Origin: Bacteroidales bacterium
GTDB lineage: Bacteria > Bacteroidota > Bacteroidia > Bacteroidales > Muribaculaceae
Length of the DNA stretch: 17,407 nucleotides
Assembly: GCA_004554255.1 (NCBI GenBank)
Contig: SFNC01000034.1
Span: 1-17,407, forward strand
Reading direction: 5' to 3'
Positions 1 through 7,493 of the stretch are shown here, piece after piece. A model generated the notes under the pieces. That model ran no database searches and was not told the DNA's origin. It saw nothing but the letters and a program-made list of their open reading frames with translations. Numbering within the stretch: the stretch's first letter is position 1; each line of letters begins with the position of its first letter. The position numbers and the translations under genes are program-made.

Positions 1-428
1 CCATTACTGTCTGTTACGGTAAAGAGTGTATTCACTGTGGAATCATCGTATCCGGAAACTGTACCTACGGGCGTTCCGTCGGTGTCGAAAAGCCTGAAAC
101 CTATAAGGTCCTCAAGGTAAATATTGTCCGGGTCAACGTCCTGTTCGTCAAAAGAAATATCCTCTTTAAGAGCAAACACTTTTTTGCCGGTAAAAGTTGC
201 GGCAGCGGTCTCGTTTTCCACAGCATCAAGTGTCACGAGCACTGAAGATGCACCTCTGGAGCGTAGGGATGCGATGAAGAACGGGACGAAAATGCCATCC
301 ATGTCAAAGACTATGCACCGCAGTTCTGTCAGGTCAATGTCTTCGTCAAGGGTAATGACAATCTCGCCGCGCACTCCATGCGTTTTGTTGACGATGCCAA
401 CAGGGAAAAGCTCGGCACGTTCTATCAC
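1..428 (-). CDS. rimM: Ribosome maturation factor RimM, N-terminal part (cut by left window edge)
   Basis: RimM binds ribosomal protein S19 and helps assemble the head of the 30S subunit. The minus frame is open from 428 to the window edge and gives 142 codons of a family that usually has about 170–180 residues, so the C-terminal end is missing. The N-terminus reads MIERAELFPVGIVNKTHGVR, which fits the conserved RimM opening (hydrophobic–G–x–x–x–K–x–HG–x–x–G–E). Near residues 114–128 the stretch YLEDLIGFRLFDTDG looks like the start of the PRC-barrel domain. The start is a GTG at 428–426 that overlaps the TGA of the upstream DUF4290 gene (GTGA), suggesting translational coupling. No ATG near the conserved start competes with it; the first in-frame ATG is about 43 codons in and would remove the conserved motif. 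It is the last visible gene of the ileS operon. Confidence 0.88.
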   Translation of the reverse strand, partial: MIERAELFPVGIVNKTHGVRGEIVITLDEDIDLTELRCIVFDMDGIFVPFFIASLRSRGASSVLVTLDAVENETAAATFTGKKVFALKEDISFDEQDVDPDNIYLEDLIGFRLFDTDGTPVGTVSGYDDSTVNTLFTVTDSN

Positions 429-1012
429 TTCTTTTTCTTTTTCTTGGATGGCGGAGCCACCACGTTATATTCGTGCAGAGCAATGTCGCCGGGCTTAAGG
501 CGGATGCGGCCTTTGGACATTTCGTAGATGTCGTTCAGAATCTTGTCGTCGGGATCATCATCCTTGTTTTCGGCCAGAAGATTCTTTTTCATCTGGTTGG
601 CAATCATGGTGATGAGCTCGTGCCTGTCGCGGCCTTCCTCCATCTCGGCAATCATAGAAATCATTGTTTCTATATTGCGTCCATATTGCCTCAGCCCGAT
701 TATGCCGGTGTCGTAAGGCACCGGGTCGGGATTAGGCTGGAGGGATTCCTCGGTGATAACCTCGAAAGGCCAGTCAATGTCCAGCTTGAAATTGCTCATT
801 ATCGCGATATGGTCCCAATACCGGCGCTGTGCATCCTCGTCATTTTTGTTCTGGGCGGGGAAGAGGGTGGACATTATGCGGACAATTGCGTGAGCAGCGG
901 CATTGCGCTGCTCACGGTCCTCGATATTTACCGCGTAATCCACCATATTCTGGATATTACGGCCATATTCGGGGACTTTTATGTCCTTTAACTGAGTGTT
1001 GTAAGTCAGCAT
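425..1012 (-). CDS. DUF4290 family protein (function unknown)
   Basis: This 195-residue protein belongs, from its sequence, to the DUF4290 family found in Bacteroidota; no function is established. It is soluble and charged, with no signal peptide or membrane segment. Two segments resemble each other: residues 15–47 (beginning EYGRNIQNMVDYA) and 109–141 (beginning QYGRNIETMISMI), both predicted helical, suggesting an internal duplication. The middle is rich in Trp, Pro and Asp. The C-terminus ends in six consecutive lysines (190–195) encoded by AAG/AAA codons, a tail that could bind nucleic acid, though that is inference. It lies 13 bp after fabG and overlaps the rimM start by 4 bp, so it is probably cotranscribed and coupled. 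The company of rimM hints at a ribosome or RNA role but does not prove one. Confidence 0.85.
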   Translation of the reverse strand: MLTYNTQLKDIKVPEYGRNIQNMVDYAVNIEDREQRNAAAHAIVRIMSTLFPAQNKNDEDAQRRYWDHIAIMSNFKLDIDWPFEVITEESLQPNPDPVPYDTGIIGLRQYGRNIETMISMIAEMEEGRDRHELITMIANQMKKNLLAENKDDDPDDKILNDIYEMSKGRIRLKPGDIALHEYNVVAPPSKKKKKK

Positions 1013-1025
1013 ATCGGGGGGATGA

Positions 1026-1772
1026 TTACATGTTCATGCCGCCGTCCACCTGTATAACCTGACCGGTGACGTAGCTTGACATGTCAGAGGCGAGGAAAGT
1101 AGCGACATTGGCAATATCCTCAACCTGTCCGCCGCGGCGCAGAGGAATTTTCTTGCACCATTCCTCGCGAACAGCGTCGGGGAGAGCGGCAGTCATTGCG
1201 GTCTCGATGAAACCGGGAGCGATAGCGTTGGCGCGGATGCCGCGTGAGCCCACTTCCTGAGCGATTGATTTTGCCAGGGCGATAAGTCCGGCCTTAGAAG
1301 CGGCATAGTTAGCCTGACCGGCGTTGCCGTGAACACCTACCACAGATGCCATGTTGATGATTGAGCCGCAGCGCTGGCGCATCATGATGGGGAGGATGGC
1401 GTGGATAAAGTTAAAGGCACTCTTCAGGTTCACTGCTATTACAGCGTCCCACTGTGCCTCGGTCATGCGGAGCATCAGGCCGTCCTTGGTGATACCGGCA
1501 TTGTTGACAAGGATGTCAATGCGGCCAAAGTCTTTCACTACCTCAGCGACAACGGCCTCGGTCTGTGCAAAGTCAGCGGCATTGGAGGCATAACCTTTTA
1601 CTTTTACGCCGAGAGCGGCGATTTCTTCCTCGGTCTGCTTGCCGTTTTCGTCAATTACCAGGTCGGTGAATGCTATGTTGGCACCTTCAGATGCAAATTT
1701 CAGGGCGAGTGCTTTGCCGATACCACGGGCTGCGCCGGTGATGAGGGCTGTTTTTCCTTCAAGAAGTTTCAT
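1026..1772 (-). CDS. fabG: 3-oxoacyl-[acyl-carrier-protein] reductase FabG
   Basis: This SDR enzyme reduces 3-oxoacyl-ACP to (3R)-hydroxyacyl-ACP with NADPH in type II fatty-acid synthesis in the cytoplasm. At 248 residues it has the standard FabG length. Visible motifs are the Rossmann glycine motif TGAARGIG (13–20), NNAG (90–93), catalytic Asn115, Ser143, Tyr156 and Lys160 in the YAASK segment, and a PGFIETAMT segment after the active site. The C-terminus ends in the usual SYVTGQVIQVDGGM block. The ATG at 1772 places the first beta strand at the normal distance from the start. It sits 38 bp after lspA in an AT-rich gap without an evident promoter, and 13 bp before the DUF4290 gene, so it is likely part of the ileS operon. 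Related SDR dehydrogenases share the fold, but the full motif set and length favour FabG. Confidence 0.93.
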   Translation of the reverse strand: MKLLEGKTALITGAARGIGKALALKFASEGANIAFTDLVIDENGKQTEEEIAALGVKVKGYASNAADFAQTEAVVAEVVKDFGRIDILVNNAGITKDGLMLRMTEAQWDAVIAVNLKSAFNFIHAILPIMMRQRCGSIINMASVVGVHGNAGQANYAASKAGLIALAKSIAQEVGSRGIRANAIAPGFIETAMTAALPDAVREEWCKKIPLRRGGQVEDIANVATFLASDMSSYVTGQVIQVDGGMNM

Positions 1773-1810
1773 GTTTATTTTATGTTTTAAAGAAAATGTT
1801 AAATCTTATT

Positions 1811-2512
1811 TTATTTGTTTTTTTCTGATTCGTTCTTAGATTCCAGGGAGTTGCTGAGTGTCTTGTAATAAAATCCGAGAATGGATACCATGCCCACGGA
1901 AATGGCGGCGTCGGCAAAGTTGAACACCGGGTCAAAGAAGGTAAAGTGCTCACCTCCGAAGAATGGCACCCAGTCGGGCCAGTCGAAAGAGAAAAGCGGG
2001 AAGTAGAACATATCCACCACCTTACCGTGCAACAGGCCGGCATATCCGTCGCCCCAGGACACAAATTCGGCAATCTGCGGGGGCATGGGATTGTTGAATA
2101 TCTCGCCGTAGAACAGACAGTCTATGATATTTCCGGCTGCGCCGGCGGTAATCAGGGCCAGACACACCACATAGCCGTATTTTATCTGTGGCCTGCGCAC
2201 TACCTTACATATATAATATATAAGGAGGCTTACAAAAACTATGCGGAATAGCGTCAGGAACAGCTTGGAGCCGAATTCCATGCCGAAAGCCATGCCGTTG
2301 TTCTGTATAAAGCGCAAGTGGAACCAGGAGCAGACCGTAAGGTCTTCTCCCTCGTAAAACGAAGTCTTGACCCAGATTTTGATAATCTGGTCTATGATTA
2401 TCACCGCAACGGCGATAATTATGGCGAGCATGCCCTTGGACAGCGGGAACTTGCGTCCGGCAATGTCCATGCCTGTGCGGTTATCAGTGTCTGGCATCGT
2501 TGTTTTTTGCAT
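1811..2512 (-). CDS. lspA: Lipoprotein signal peptidase (signal peptidase II)
   Basis: LspA is the inner-membrane aspartyl protease that cuts the signal peptide from diacylglyceryl-modified prolipoproteins. The protein shows four hydrophobic spans (roughly 28–47, 83–103, 113–131 and 198–217). It has the two catalytic aspartates in their motifs: Asp131 in GNIIDCL and Asp201 in FNFADAAIS. The NNGMAF block (71–76) before the second span is also family-typical. The loop between Asp131 and Asp201 is long (about 70 residues), as in Bacteroidota members. The longest frame starts at 2512 and overlaps traR by 29 bp. The ATGs at 2497 and 2470 are real alternatives, because the first 20 residues are polar and poorly conserved; I keep the longest but would not insist on it. 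The same window encodes a candidate substrate, the small lipoprotein at 13032. Confidence 0.93.
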   Translation of the reverse strand: MQKTTMPDTDNRTGMDIAGRKFPLSKGMLAIIIAVAVIIIDQIIKIWVKTSFYEGEDLTVCSWFHLRFIQNNGMAFGMEFGSKLFLTLFRIVFVSLLIYYICKVVRRPQIKYGYVVCLALITAGAAGNIIDCLFYGEIFNNPMPPQIAEFVSWGDGYAGLLHGKVVDMFYFPLFSFDWPDWVPFFGGEHFTFFDPVFNFADAAISVGMVSILGFYYKTLSNSLESKNESEKNK

Positions 2513-2867
2513 CTACACTGAGGGTGGCGTGCGGCACTGCGCGCAGGCGCTCCTTGGGAATAAGTTTGCCGGTTACGCGGCAAACTCCGTAGGTTTTGTT
2601 CTCGATACGTACCAGGGCAGCCTGCAGGTGCTGGATAAACTTGCGCTGACGTTCGGCGAGGCGTGCTGCCTCTTCCTTGTCGCGCACACCGGCGCCTTCC
2701 TCCAGGATTTTGAATGTAGGAGAGGTGTCTGATACGCCATTGTCGTCGTTATTTGACACTGTCTTGCGAAGTTTCTCAAACTCGCGAGTGGCTTTCTCTA
2801 ACTTTTCGAGGATCAGTTCTTTAAACTCCTGAAGTTCCTCGTCGCTGTATCTAACTTTTTCAGACAT
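2484..2867 (-). CDS. TraR/DksA family transcription regulator-like protein
   Basis: This 127-residue protein has the DksA/TraR layout: an N-terminal coiled coil (about 8–90, charged heptads) with an acidic turn, then a short C-terminal finger region. Proteins of this family reach into the RNA polymerase secondary channel and modulate initiation, often with ppGpp. The finger carries only one cysteine, in YGVCRVTGKLIPKERL (93–108), instead of the four that bind zinc in E. coli DksA. As I recall this is usual for the Bacteroidota version, and it means zinc binding is unlikely. The tip segment around 44–50 (GVSDTSP) could be the loop that contacts polymerase, but I cannot assign the key acidic residues with certainty. 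It starts 6 bp after ileS and overlaps lspA. The ileS–traR–lspA order is conserved in Bacteroidales, from memory. Confidence 0.85.
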   Translation of the reverse strand: MSEKVRYSDEELQEFKELILEKLEKATREFEKLRKTVSNNDDNGVSDTSPTFKILEEGAGVRDKEEAARLAERQRKFIQHLQAALVRIENKTYGVCRVTGKLIPKERLRAVPHATLSVDAKNNDARH

Positions 2868-2873
2868 AAGCGT

Positions 2874-5800
2874 TTAGTTTTGTTCAATGGTGAGTTTTAT
2901 TCCGAGCCCGTCTATATCCAGGGTTTCCACGCCCTCGGTATCGGCAGGGAATTCACTGACTGTAGTTATGGAACTTGCCAGAACCTGGGAGCCGATATAG
3001 TCGGCGAAATCAGCGAGAGTGGATTTAACCTCGGGGCATTCCTCAAATACGATGTTGATGCGGTCGGTTATATCGTAGTCGCGGCTCTTGCGGATATTCT
3101 GTATGCGGTTGATGATGTCGCGGGCGATACCTTCGCGGCGCAGCATGTCGGTGATGGTGATGTCCAGGGCCACGGTTACAGTGCCCTCGTTGGCCACCAG
3201 CCAGCCGGGGATGTCCTCAGATATAACCTCAACATCGCACAGTTCCACGCGCAGTACATCGTCGCCGATGGTTATGTCGGTGTAACCGGCAGCCTCAAAG
3301 GCATTTATAGCGGCGGTATCCATGGCTGTGAGCGCTGCTGCTGCGGCCTTCATGTTCTTGCCGAGCTTTTTACCTAATTTTTTAAAGTCGGGCTTGACGC
3401 GTTTCACAAGAATGCCGTCATCGCCGGCAACAATACGCATTTCCTTGACATTTATCTCATTTAGCACCAGGTCCTTTATGGCATTGAGCATCTCTCGCTC
3501 GGACTCCGAAGCCACGGGCACCATGATAGCTGTGAGAGGCTGGCGTACTTTTATATTTGACTTGCGGCGCAGAGCCAATGCCATGGAAGTGATGGTCTGT
3601 GCAAGGTGCATGCGCTTCTCCAGATCCTTGTCTATGGCCTTCTCGTTAACTTCGGGCAGCAGTGACAGGTGTACGGAGTCGGTATTTCCGGCAACAGAAG
3701 TGAGGTCGGCGTAAAGCTGGTCGGCATAGAACGGAGCCACGGGCGCAATCAGCTGAGCCACAGTTACAAGGCATTGGTAGAGAGTCTGGAAAGCGGCAAG
3801 CTTGTCCTCTGTCATGCCTCCGCCCCAGAAACGTTTGCGGTTCAGGCGTACATACCAGTTGGACAGATTGTCGTTTACAAAATCCGCAACGGCGCGAGCC
3901 GCGCGTGTCGGTTCGTAATCGTCCATGGCAGCCTCTACATCGGCGATGAGGGTGTTCAGGACGGATATGATCCAGCGGTCGATTTCGGGGCGCTTCTCCA
4001 GGGGCACCTGAGGCGCGTTGGGGTCAAAACCGTCCACATTGGCATACATCGTGAAGAACGAGTATGTGTTGTACAGGGTGGCGAGCATCTTTCGCGATGC
4101 TTCCACAACCCCGGCGGGGTCGAACTTCAGGTTGTCCCAAGGTGCCGAGTTGCTGATCATGTACCAGCGCAGGGGGTCGCTGCCATATTTGTCGATAGCC
4201 TCAAAGGGATTCACGGCGTTGCCGAGACGTTTGGACATCTTGTTGCCGTTCTTGTCCAGCACAAGGCCGTTGGAGATAACGGCGCGGTATGCGACAGAGT
4301 CAAACACCATTCCGGCGATGGCGTGTAGGGTGAAGAACCATCCGCGGGTCTGGTCAACGCCCTCGGCGATAAAGTCGGCGGGATAATATGAGCCATTGTC
4401 CACAATCTCCTTGTTTTCAAAGGGATAATGGAGCTGGGCGTAAGGCATGGAGCCGGAGTCGAACCACACGTCGATGAGGTCGGTCTCGCGGTGCATGGGT
4501 TTGCCGGACGCGCTTACCAGCACAATATCGTCTACGTACGGACGGTGCAGGTCTATCTTCTCGTAGTTTTCCTTTGAGTAGTCTCCGGGTACAAAACCAC
4601 GGTCGCGGTACGGATTGAACTCCATTATGCCGGCGGCCACAGCCTTGTCAATCTCGTTATAGAGCTGTTCTACAGAGCCGATGCAGATTTCCTCGGCACC
4701 GTCCTCGGTGCGCCAGATGGGGAGCGGGGTGCCCCAGTAGCGGCTGCGCGAGAGGTTCCAGTCCTGCAGGTTTTCAAGCCATTTGCCGAAACGTCCCGAG
4801 CCGGTGGACGCGGGCTTCCATTTTATAGTGTCGTTGAGCTCCATCAGGCGCTCGCGGGCGGCAGTAGTGCGGATAAACCAGCTGTCCAGCGGGTAATAAA
4901 GCACGGGCTTGTCCGTGCGCCAGCAATGGGGGTAGCTGTGCACGTGTTTCTCTATTTTGAATACTTTGCCCTGCTGCTTGAGCATCATGCAGATTTCCAC
5001 ATCCAGGGTCTCGTCGTTCTCGCCCTTGGCGGGATTGTAAGCGTTCTTGACAAACTTGCCCTGCCAGGGTGTGTACAGTTCCACATTGGCACGCTCTTCT
5101 ACGAATTTCGGGTCAAGGTCCGACAGCAGGTAGAATTTGCCGGTCATGTCCACCATCGGGCGGATGTTGCCGTCGCGGTCCACAAGGTGCAGGGGCGGAA
5201 CGCCGTTCTGTTTGCTCACGCGGTTGTCGTCGGCACCGAATGTTCCGGCAATGTGCACGATACCTGTACCGTCCTCGGTGGATACGAAATCTCCGGGGAT
5301 GACGCGGAAGGCACCCTCGCCGGGGTTGAACCAGGGTATCAGCTGCTCGTAGTGAATGTCCACTAGGTCTTTGCCCATCAGGTCACCGACAACCTGATAG
5401 GGAATCAGTTTGTCGCCCTTGTTGTAATCCTCCAACGCGATATCCGCGGCCTTGGGATTGAAGATGCTGCCCATGAGGGCGTCGGCCACCACTACGGTGA
5501 TTTTCTCGCCGGAGTAGGGGTTGTACGTGCGTACTATGTTATATTTTATGCCGGGGCCTACGCAAAGTGCGGTATTGGACGGCAGTGTCCACGGGGTGGT
5601 TGTCCAGGCCAGGAACGCCGGCGTGCCCCATCCCTTCATGGCCTCGGTAGGCTCGGTTATGGTGAACTGCGCTATGCAGGTGGTGTCCTTGACGTCGCGG
5701 TAGCAGCCGGGCTGGTTGAGCTCGTGGGTGGAGAGTCCGGTTCCGGCAGCCGGCGAGTAGGGCTGGATGGTATATCCCTTGTACAGATAGTCCTTGCTGT

Positions 5801-6302
5801 AAAGCTGCGACAGAAGCCACCACACACTTTCGATGTAGCGGTTGTCGTATGTGATATAGGGATCCTGGAGGTCTACCCAGTAACCCATTGACTCTGTGAG
5901 CGCCGTCCACTCGCGAGTGTACTTCATCACCTCGCGGCGGCAGGCGTTATTATAATCGTCAACGGAAATCTTGCTGCCGATATCCTCTTTGGTTATTCCA
6001 AGAGCTTTTTCCACGGCCAACTCCACGGGCAGGCCATGAGTGTCCCATCCGGCCTTGCGCTTTACGTGGAAGCCGCGCATGGTCTTGTAGCGGCAGATAA
6101 CGTCTTTGATAGTGCGGGCCATGACATGGTGAATGCCGGGCATGCCGTTTGCCGAGGGAGGTCCCTCGTAAAACACAAAGGACGGACAGCCCTCGCGGAC
6201 TTCCATGCTGCGCTCGAACAGGCGCTTTTGTTTCCATTGCTCAAGAACCTGGCGGTTTATATCGGCTAAGTTAAAGCCGTTGTGAACGGGGAATTTCTTC
6301 AT
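2874..6302 (-). CDS. ileS: Isoleucyl-tRNA synthetase, type 2 (eukaryote-like), with swapped HIGH motif
   Basis: This class Ia synthetase charges tRNA-Ile with isoleucine in the cytoplasm and edits valine. At 1142 residues it has the length of the long, eukaryote-like type 2 enzymes rather than the roughly 930–950 of E. coli-type ones. The first signature, normally HxGH, reads GIHH (residues 56–59, in NGMPGIHHVMA). The second signature KMSKR is intact at 688–692. The CP1 editing domain lies about 200–450, with the threonine-rich WTTTPWTLPSN segment (232–243) and a GADD acidic pair (356–359). WNLSRSRYWGTPLPIW (515–530) is the standard post-editing catalytic segment. The anticodon-binding and C-terminal domains follow from about 770. 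I see no C-terminal zinc-binding cysteine cluster of the E. coli type. The ATG at 6302 matches the family opening. It is the first gene of the leftward operon, about 60 nt downstream of the promoter. Confidence 0.97.
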   Translation of the reverse strand: MKKFPVHNGFNLADINRQVLEQWKQKRLFERSMEVREGCPSFVFYEGPPSANGMPGIHHVMARTIKDVICRYKTMRGFHVKRKAGWDTHGLPVELAVEKALGITKEDIGSKISVDDYNNACRREVMKYTREWTALTESMGYWVDLQDPYITYDNRYIESVWWLLSQLYSKDYLYKGYTIQPYSPAAGTGLSTHELNQPGCYRDVKDTTCIAQFTITEPTEAMKGWGTPAFLAWTTTPWTLPSNTALCVGPGIKYNIVRTYNPYSGEKITVVVADALMGSIFNPKAADIALEDYNKGDKLIPYQVVGDLMGKDLVDIHYEQLIPWFNPGEGAFRVIPGDFVSTEDGTGIVHIAGTFGADDNRVSKQNGVPPLHLVDRDGNIRPMVDMTGKFYLLSDLDPKFVEERANVELYTPWQGKFVKNAYNPAKGENDETLDVEICMMLKQQGKVFKIEKHVHSYPHCWRTDKPVLYYPLDSWFIRTTAARERLMELNDTIKWKPASTGSGRFGKWLENLQDWNLSRSRYWGTPLPIWRTEDGAEEICIGSVEQLYNEIDKAVAAGIMEFNPYRDRGFVPGDYSKENYEKIDLHRPYVDDIVLVSASGKPMHRETDLIDVWFDSGSMPYAQLHYPFENKEIVDNGSYYPADFIAEGVDQTRGWFFTLHAIAGMVFDSVAYRAVISNGLVLDKNGNKMSKRLGNAVNPFEAIDKYGSDPLRWYMISNSAPWDNLKFDPAGVVEASRKMLATLYNTYSFFTMYANVDGFDPNAPQVPLEKRPEIDRWIISVLNTLIADVEAAMDDYEPTRAARAVADFVNDNLSNWYVRLNRKRFWGGGMTEDKLAAFQTLYQCLVTVAQLIAPVAPFYADQLYADLTSVAGNTDSVHLSLLPEVNEKAIDKDLEKRMHLAQTITSMALALRRKSNIKVRQPLTAIMVPVASESEREMLNAIKDLVLNEINVKEMRIVAGDDGILVKRVKPDFKKLGKKLGKNMKAAAAALTAMDTAAINAFEAAGYTDITIGDDVLRVELCDVEVISEDIPGWLVANEGTVTVALDITITDMLRREGIARDIINRIQNIRKSRDYDITDRINIVFEECPEVKSTLADFADYIGSQVLASSITTVSEFPADTEGVETLDIDGLGIKLTIEQN

Positions 6303-6369
6303 TTTATATTACTTAATTATAGTACGCGCGCGTGTAACTCGCGTGGTGTTTATGGTCATAAAATCTGTG

Positions 6370-6400
6370 CAAAGTTAATACAATTCCGCGAGATATGCAA
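6370..6400 (-). promoter_or_regulatory. Bacteroidota-type promoter for the ileS operon
   Basis: On the minus strand a −33 TTG (6400–6398) is followed after 20 nt by TAACTTTG (6377–6370), a full match to the TAnnTTTG −7 element used by the Bacteroidota primary sigma factor. Transcription would start near 6363, giving an untranslated leader of about 60 nt before the ileS ATG. That leader contains a short GC-rich pairing (CGCG–N7–CGCG type, around 6325–6345). The spacing equals that of the promoter at 17188–17219, which strengthens both calls. Confidence 0.75.
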
Positions 6401-6503
6401 TAGTGGCACCACAGGGTGGGGTACTGATACGGCCGAAAAACTAAAAAATGTAAATTAGGGTGCTATTTTATTAATTAATAATAAAACTTCCAGTTATTTT
6501 ACG

Positions 6504-6511
6504 TAACTTTG
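6504..6511 (+). promoter_or_regulatory. Promoter −7 element for etfB–etfA–acyl-CoA dehydrogenase
   Basis: TAACTTTG on the plus strand fits the Bacteroidota −7 consensus TAnnTTTG. The expected −33 position near 6481 is AT-rich (attaattaataat upstream) and has no clear TTG, so the upstream element is weak or replaced by an AT-rich stretch. The start of transcription would be near 6518, leaving a leader of about 70 nt before the etfB ATG at 6588. Confidence 0.6.
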
Positions 6512-6522
6512 CAGGGAATTTT

Positions 6523-6540
6523 GTGCGCATAGATGCGCGC
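6523..6540 (+). other. Hairpin at the 5' end of the presumed etfB mRNA leader
   Basis: GTGCGCATAGATGCGCGC can fold into a 7-bp stem (one T·G pair) around a TAGA tetraloop. It begins only a few bases after the predicted transcription start. A hairpin at the very 5' end of an mRNA can slow decay, but that role is inferred. No terminator-like T tract follows, so attenuation is unlikely. Confidence 0.4.
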
Positions 6541-6587
6541 AGTACAGAAATTGAACAATCAATTTATAACCATAAAACTCTTTGAAT

Positions 6588-7463
6588 ATGAGCTTAAACA
6601 TCATTGTGCTTGCCAAGCAGGTTCCTGATACCCGCAACGTAGGCAAAGATGCCATGAAGGCCGACGGTACCATAAACCGTGCCGCGCTACCCGCCATCTT
6701 CAATCCGGAAGACCTGAATGCTCTCGAGCAGGCTTTGCGCATCAAGGATGCCAATCCCGGTTCTACAGTGACTATACTAACCATGGGTCTGCCGCGCGCA
6801 GCCGAGGTTATCCGCGAGGCTATGTATCGCGGCGCCGACGGCGGAATCGTTCTTACTGACCGTGCCCTCGGTGGTGCCGACACCCTGGCTACTTCCTATT
6901 CTCTGGCCCAGGCTGTCAAGAAAATCGGAAACTACGACATCATCCTCGGCGGTCGCCAGGCTATTGACGGTGACACCGCACAGGTAGGTCCGCAGATCGC
7001 CGAAAAACTGGGAATCCCCCAGGTAACTTATGCCGAGGACATCCTCAGCATCGGCGACGGCAAGGTCGTTGTTAAACGCCGCCTCGAGAATGGCGTGGAG
7101 GTAGTAAAGGCTCCGCTCCCCTGCGTGGTTACAGTTAACGGCTCGGCCGCTCCCTGCCGCCCCCGCAACGCACAGCGCCTGATGAAATTCAAATATGCCG
7201 TATCCGAGTCCGAGAAAAACGGACTGAAGCCCGAAATCGCCGCAATCGTGGAAAAACGCCCGTACCTCACCATCAAGGAATGGGGTGCCGCTTTTGTTGA
7301 GGCAGATCCCGAGCAGATTGGCCTGGCAGGTTCACCCACAAAGGTTAAAGCTGTTGAGAATGTTGTCTTCACCGCTAAGGAAAACCTTTGCATGGACGGA
7401 AAGAACGATGCCCAGATCGAGGACCTCGTTAAAGAACTTATCGCCAACCATACCATCGGTTAA
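6588..7463 (+). CDS. etfB: Electron transfer flavoprotein beta subunit
   Basis: EtfB pairs with EtfA to form the soluble heterodimer that takes electrons from acyl-CoA dehydrogenases. It binds AMP or, in bifurcating types, a second FAD. The N-terminus MSLNIIVLAKQVPDTRNVG and the later NPEDLNALEQAL are clear beta-subunit signatures. The central GGRQAIDGDTAQVGPQIAEK segment (about 121–140) is the nucleotide-binding loop, and PLPCVVTVNG is the conserved following strand. I start at the ATG at 6588; a TTG two codons earlier at 6582 extends the frame but is unlikely to be used. The product is then 291 residues, somewhat longer than mitochondrial ETF-beta (about 255). It is the first gene of a three-gene unit, 30 bp before etfA. 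Whether the complex bifurcates cannot be read confidently from the sequence. Confidence 0.94.
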   Translation: MSLNIIVLAKQVPDTRNVGKDAMKADGTINRAALPAIFNPEDLNALEQALRIKDANPGSTVTILTMGLPRAAEVIREAMYRGADGGIVLTDRALGGADTLATSYSLAQAVKKIGNYDIILGGRQAIDGDTAQVGPQIAEKLGIPQVTYAEDILSIGDGKVVVKRRLENGVEVVKAPLPCVVTVNGSAAPCRPRNAQRLMKFKYAVSESEKNGLKPEIAAIVEKRPYLTIKEWGAAFVEADPEQIGLAGSPTKVKAVENVVFTAKENLCMDGKNDAQIEDLVKELIANHTIG

Positions 7464-7493
7464 GTTTAGTAACAAGTAATAAGGAATACCATT

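Noticed and set aside
473..991. Plus-strand open frame of 172 codons opposite the DUF4290 gene
   Set aside because: It is the antisense shadow of a recognisable family member; no motif, promoter or family resemblance in this frame.
3669..4328. Plus-strand open frame of 219 codons inside ileS
   Set aside because: Antisense to conserved IleRS catalytic and anticodon regions; composition is a by-product of GC-rich third positions.
6303..6365. Possible T-box or other riboswitch in the ileS leader
   Set aside because: The leader is only about 60 nt, has no T-box sequence and no terminator; T-boxes are not typical of this phylum.
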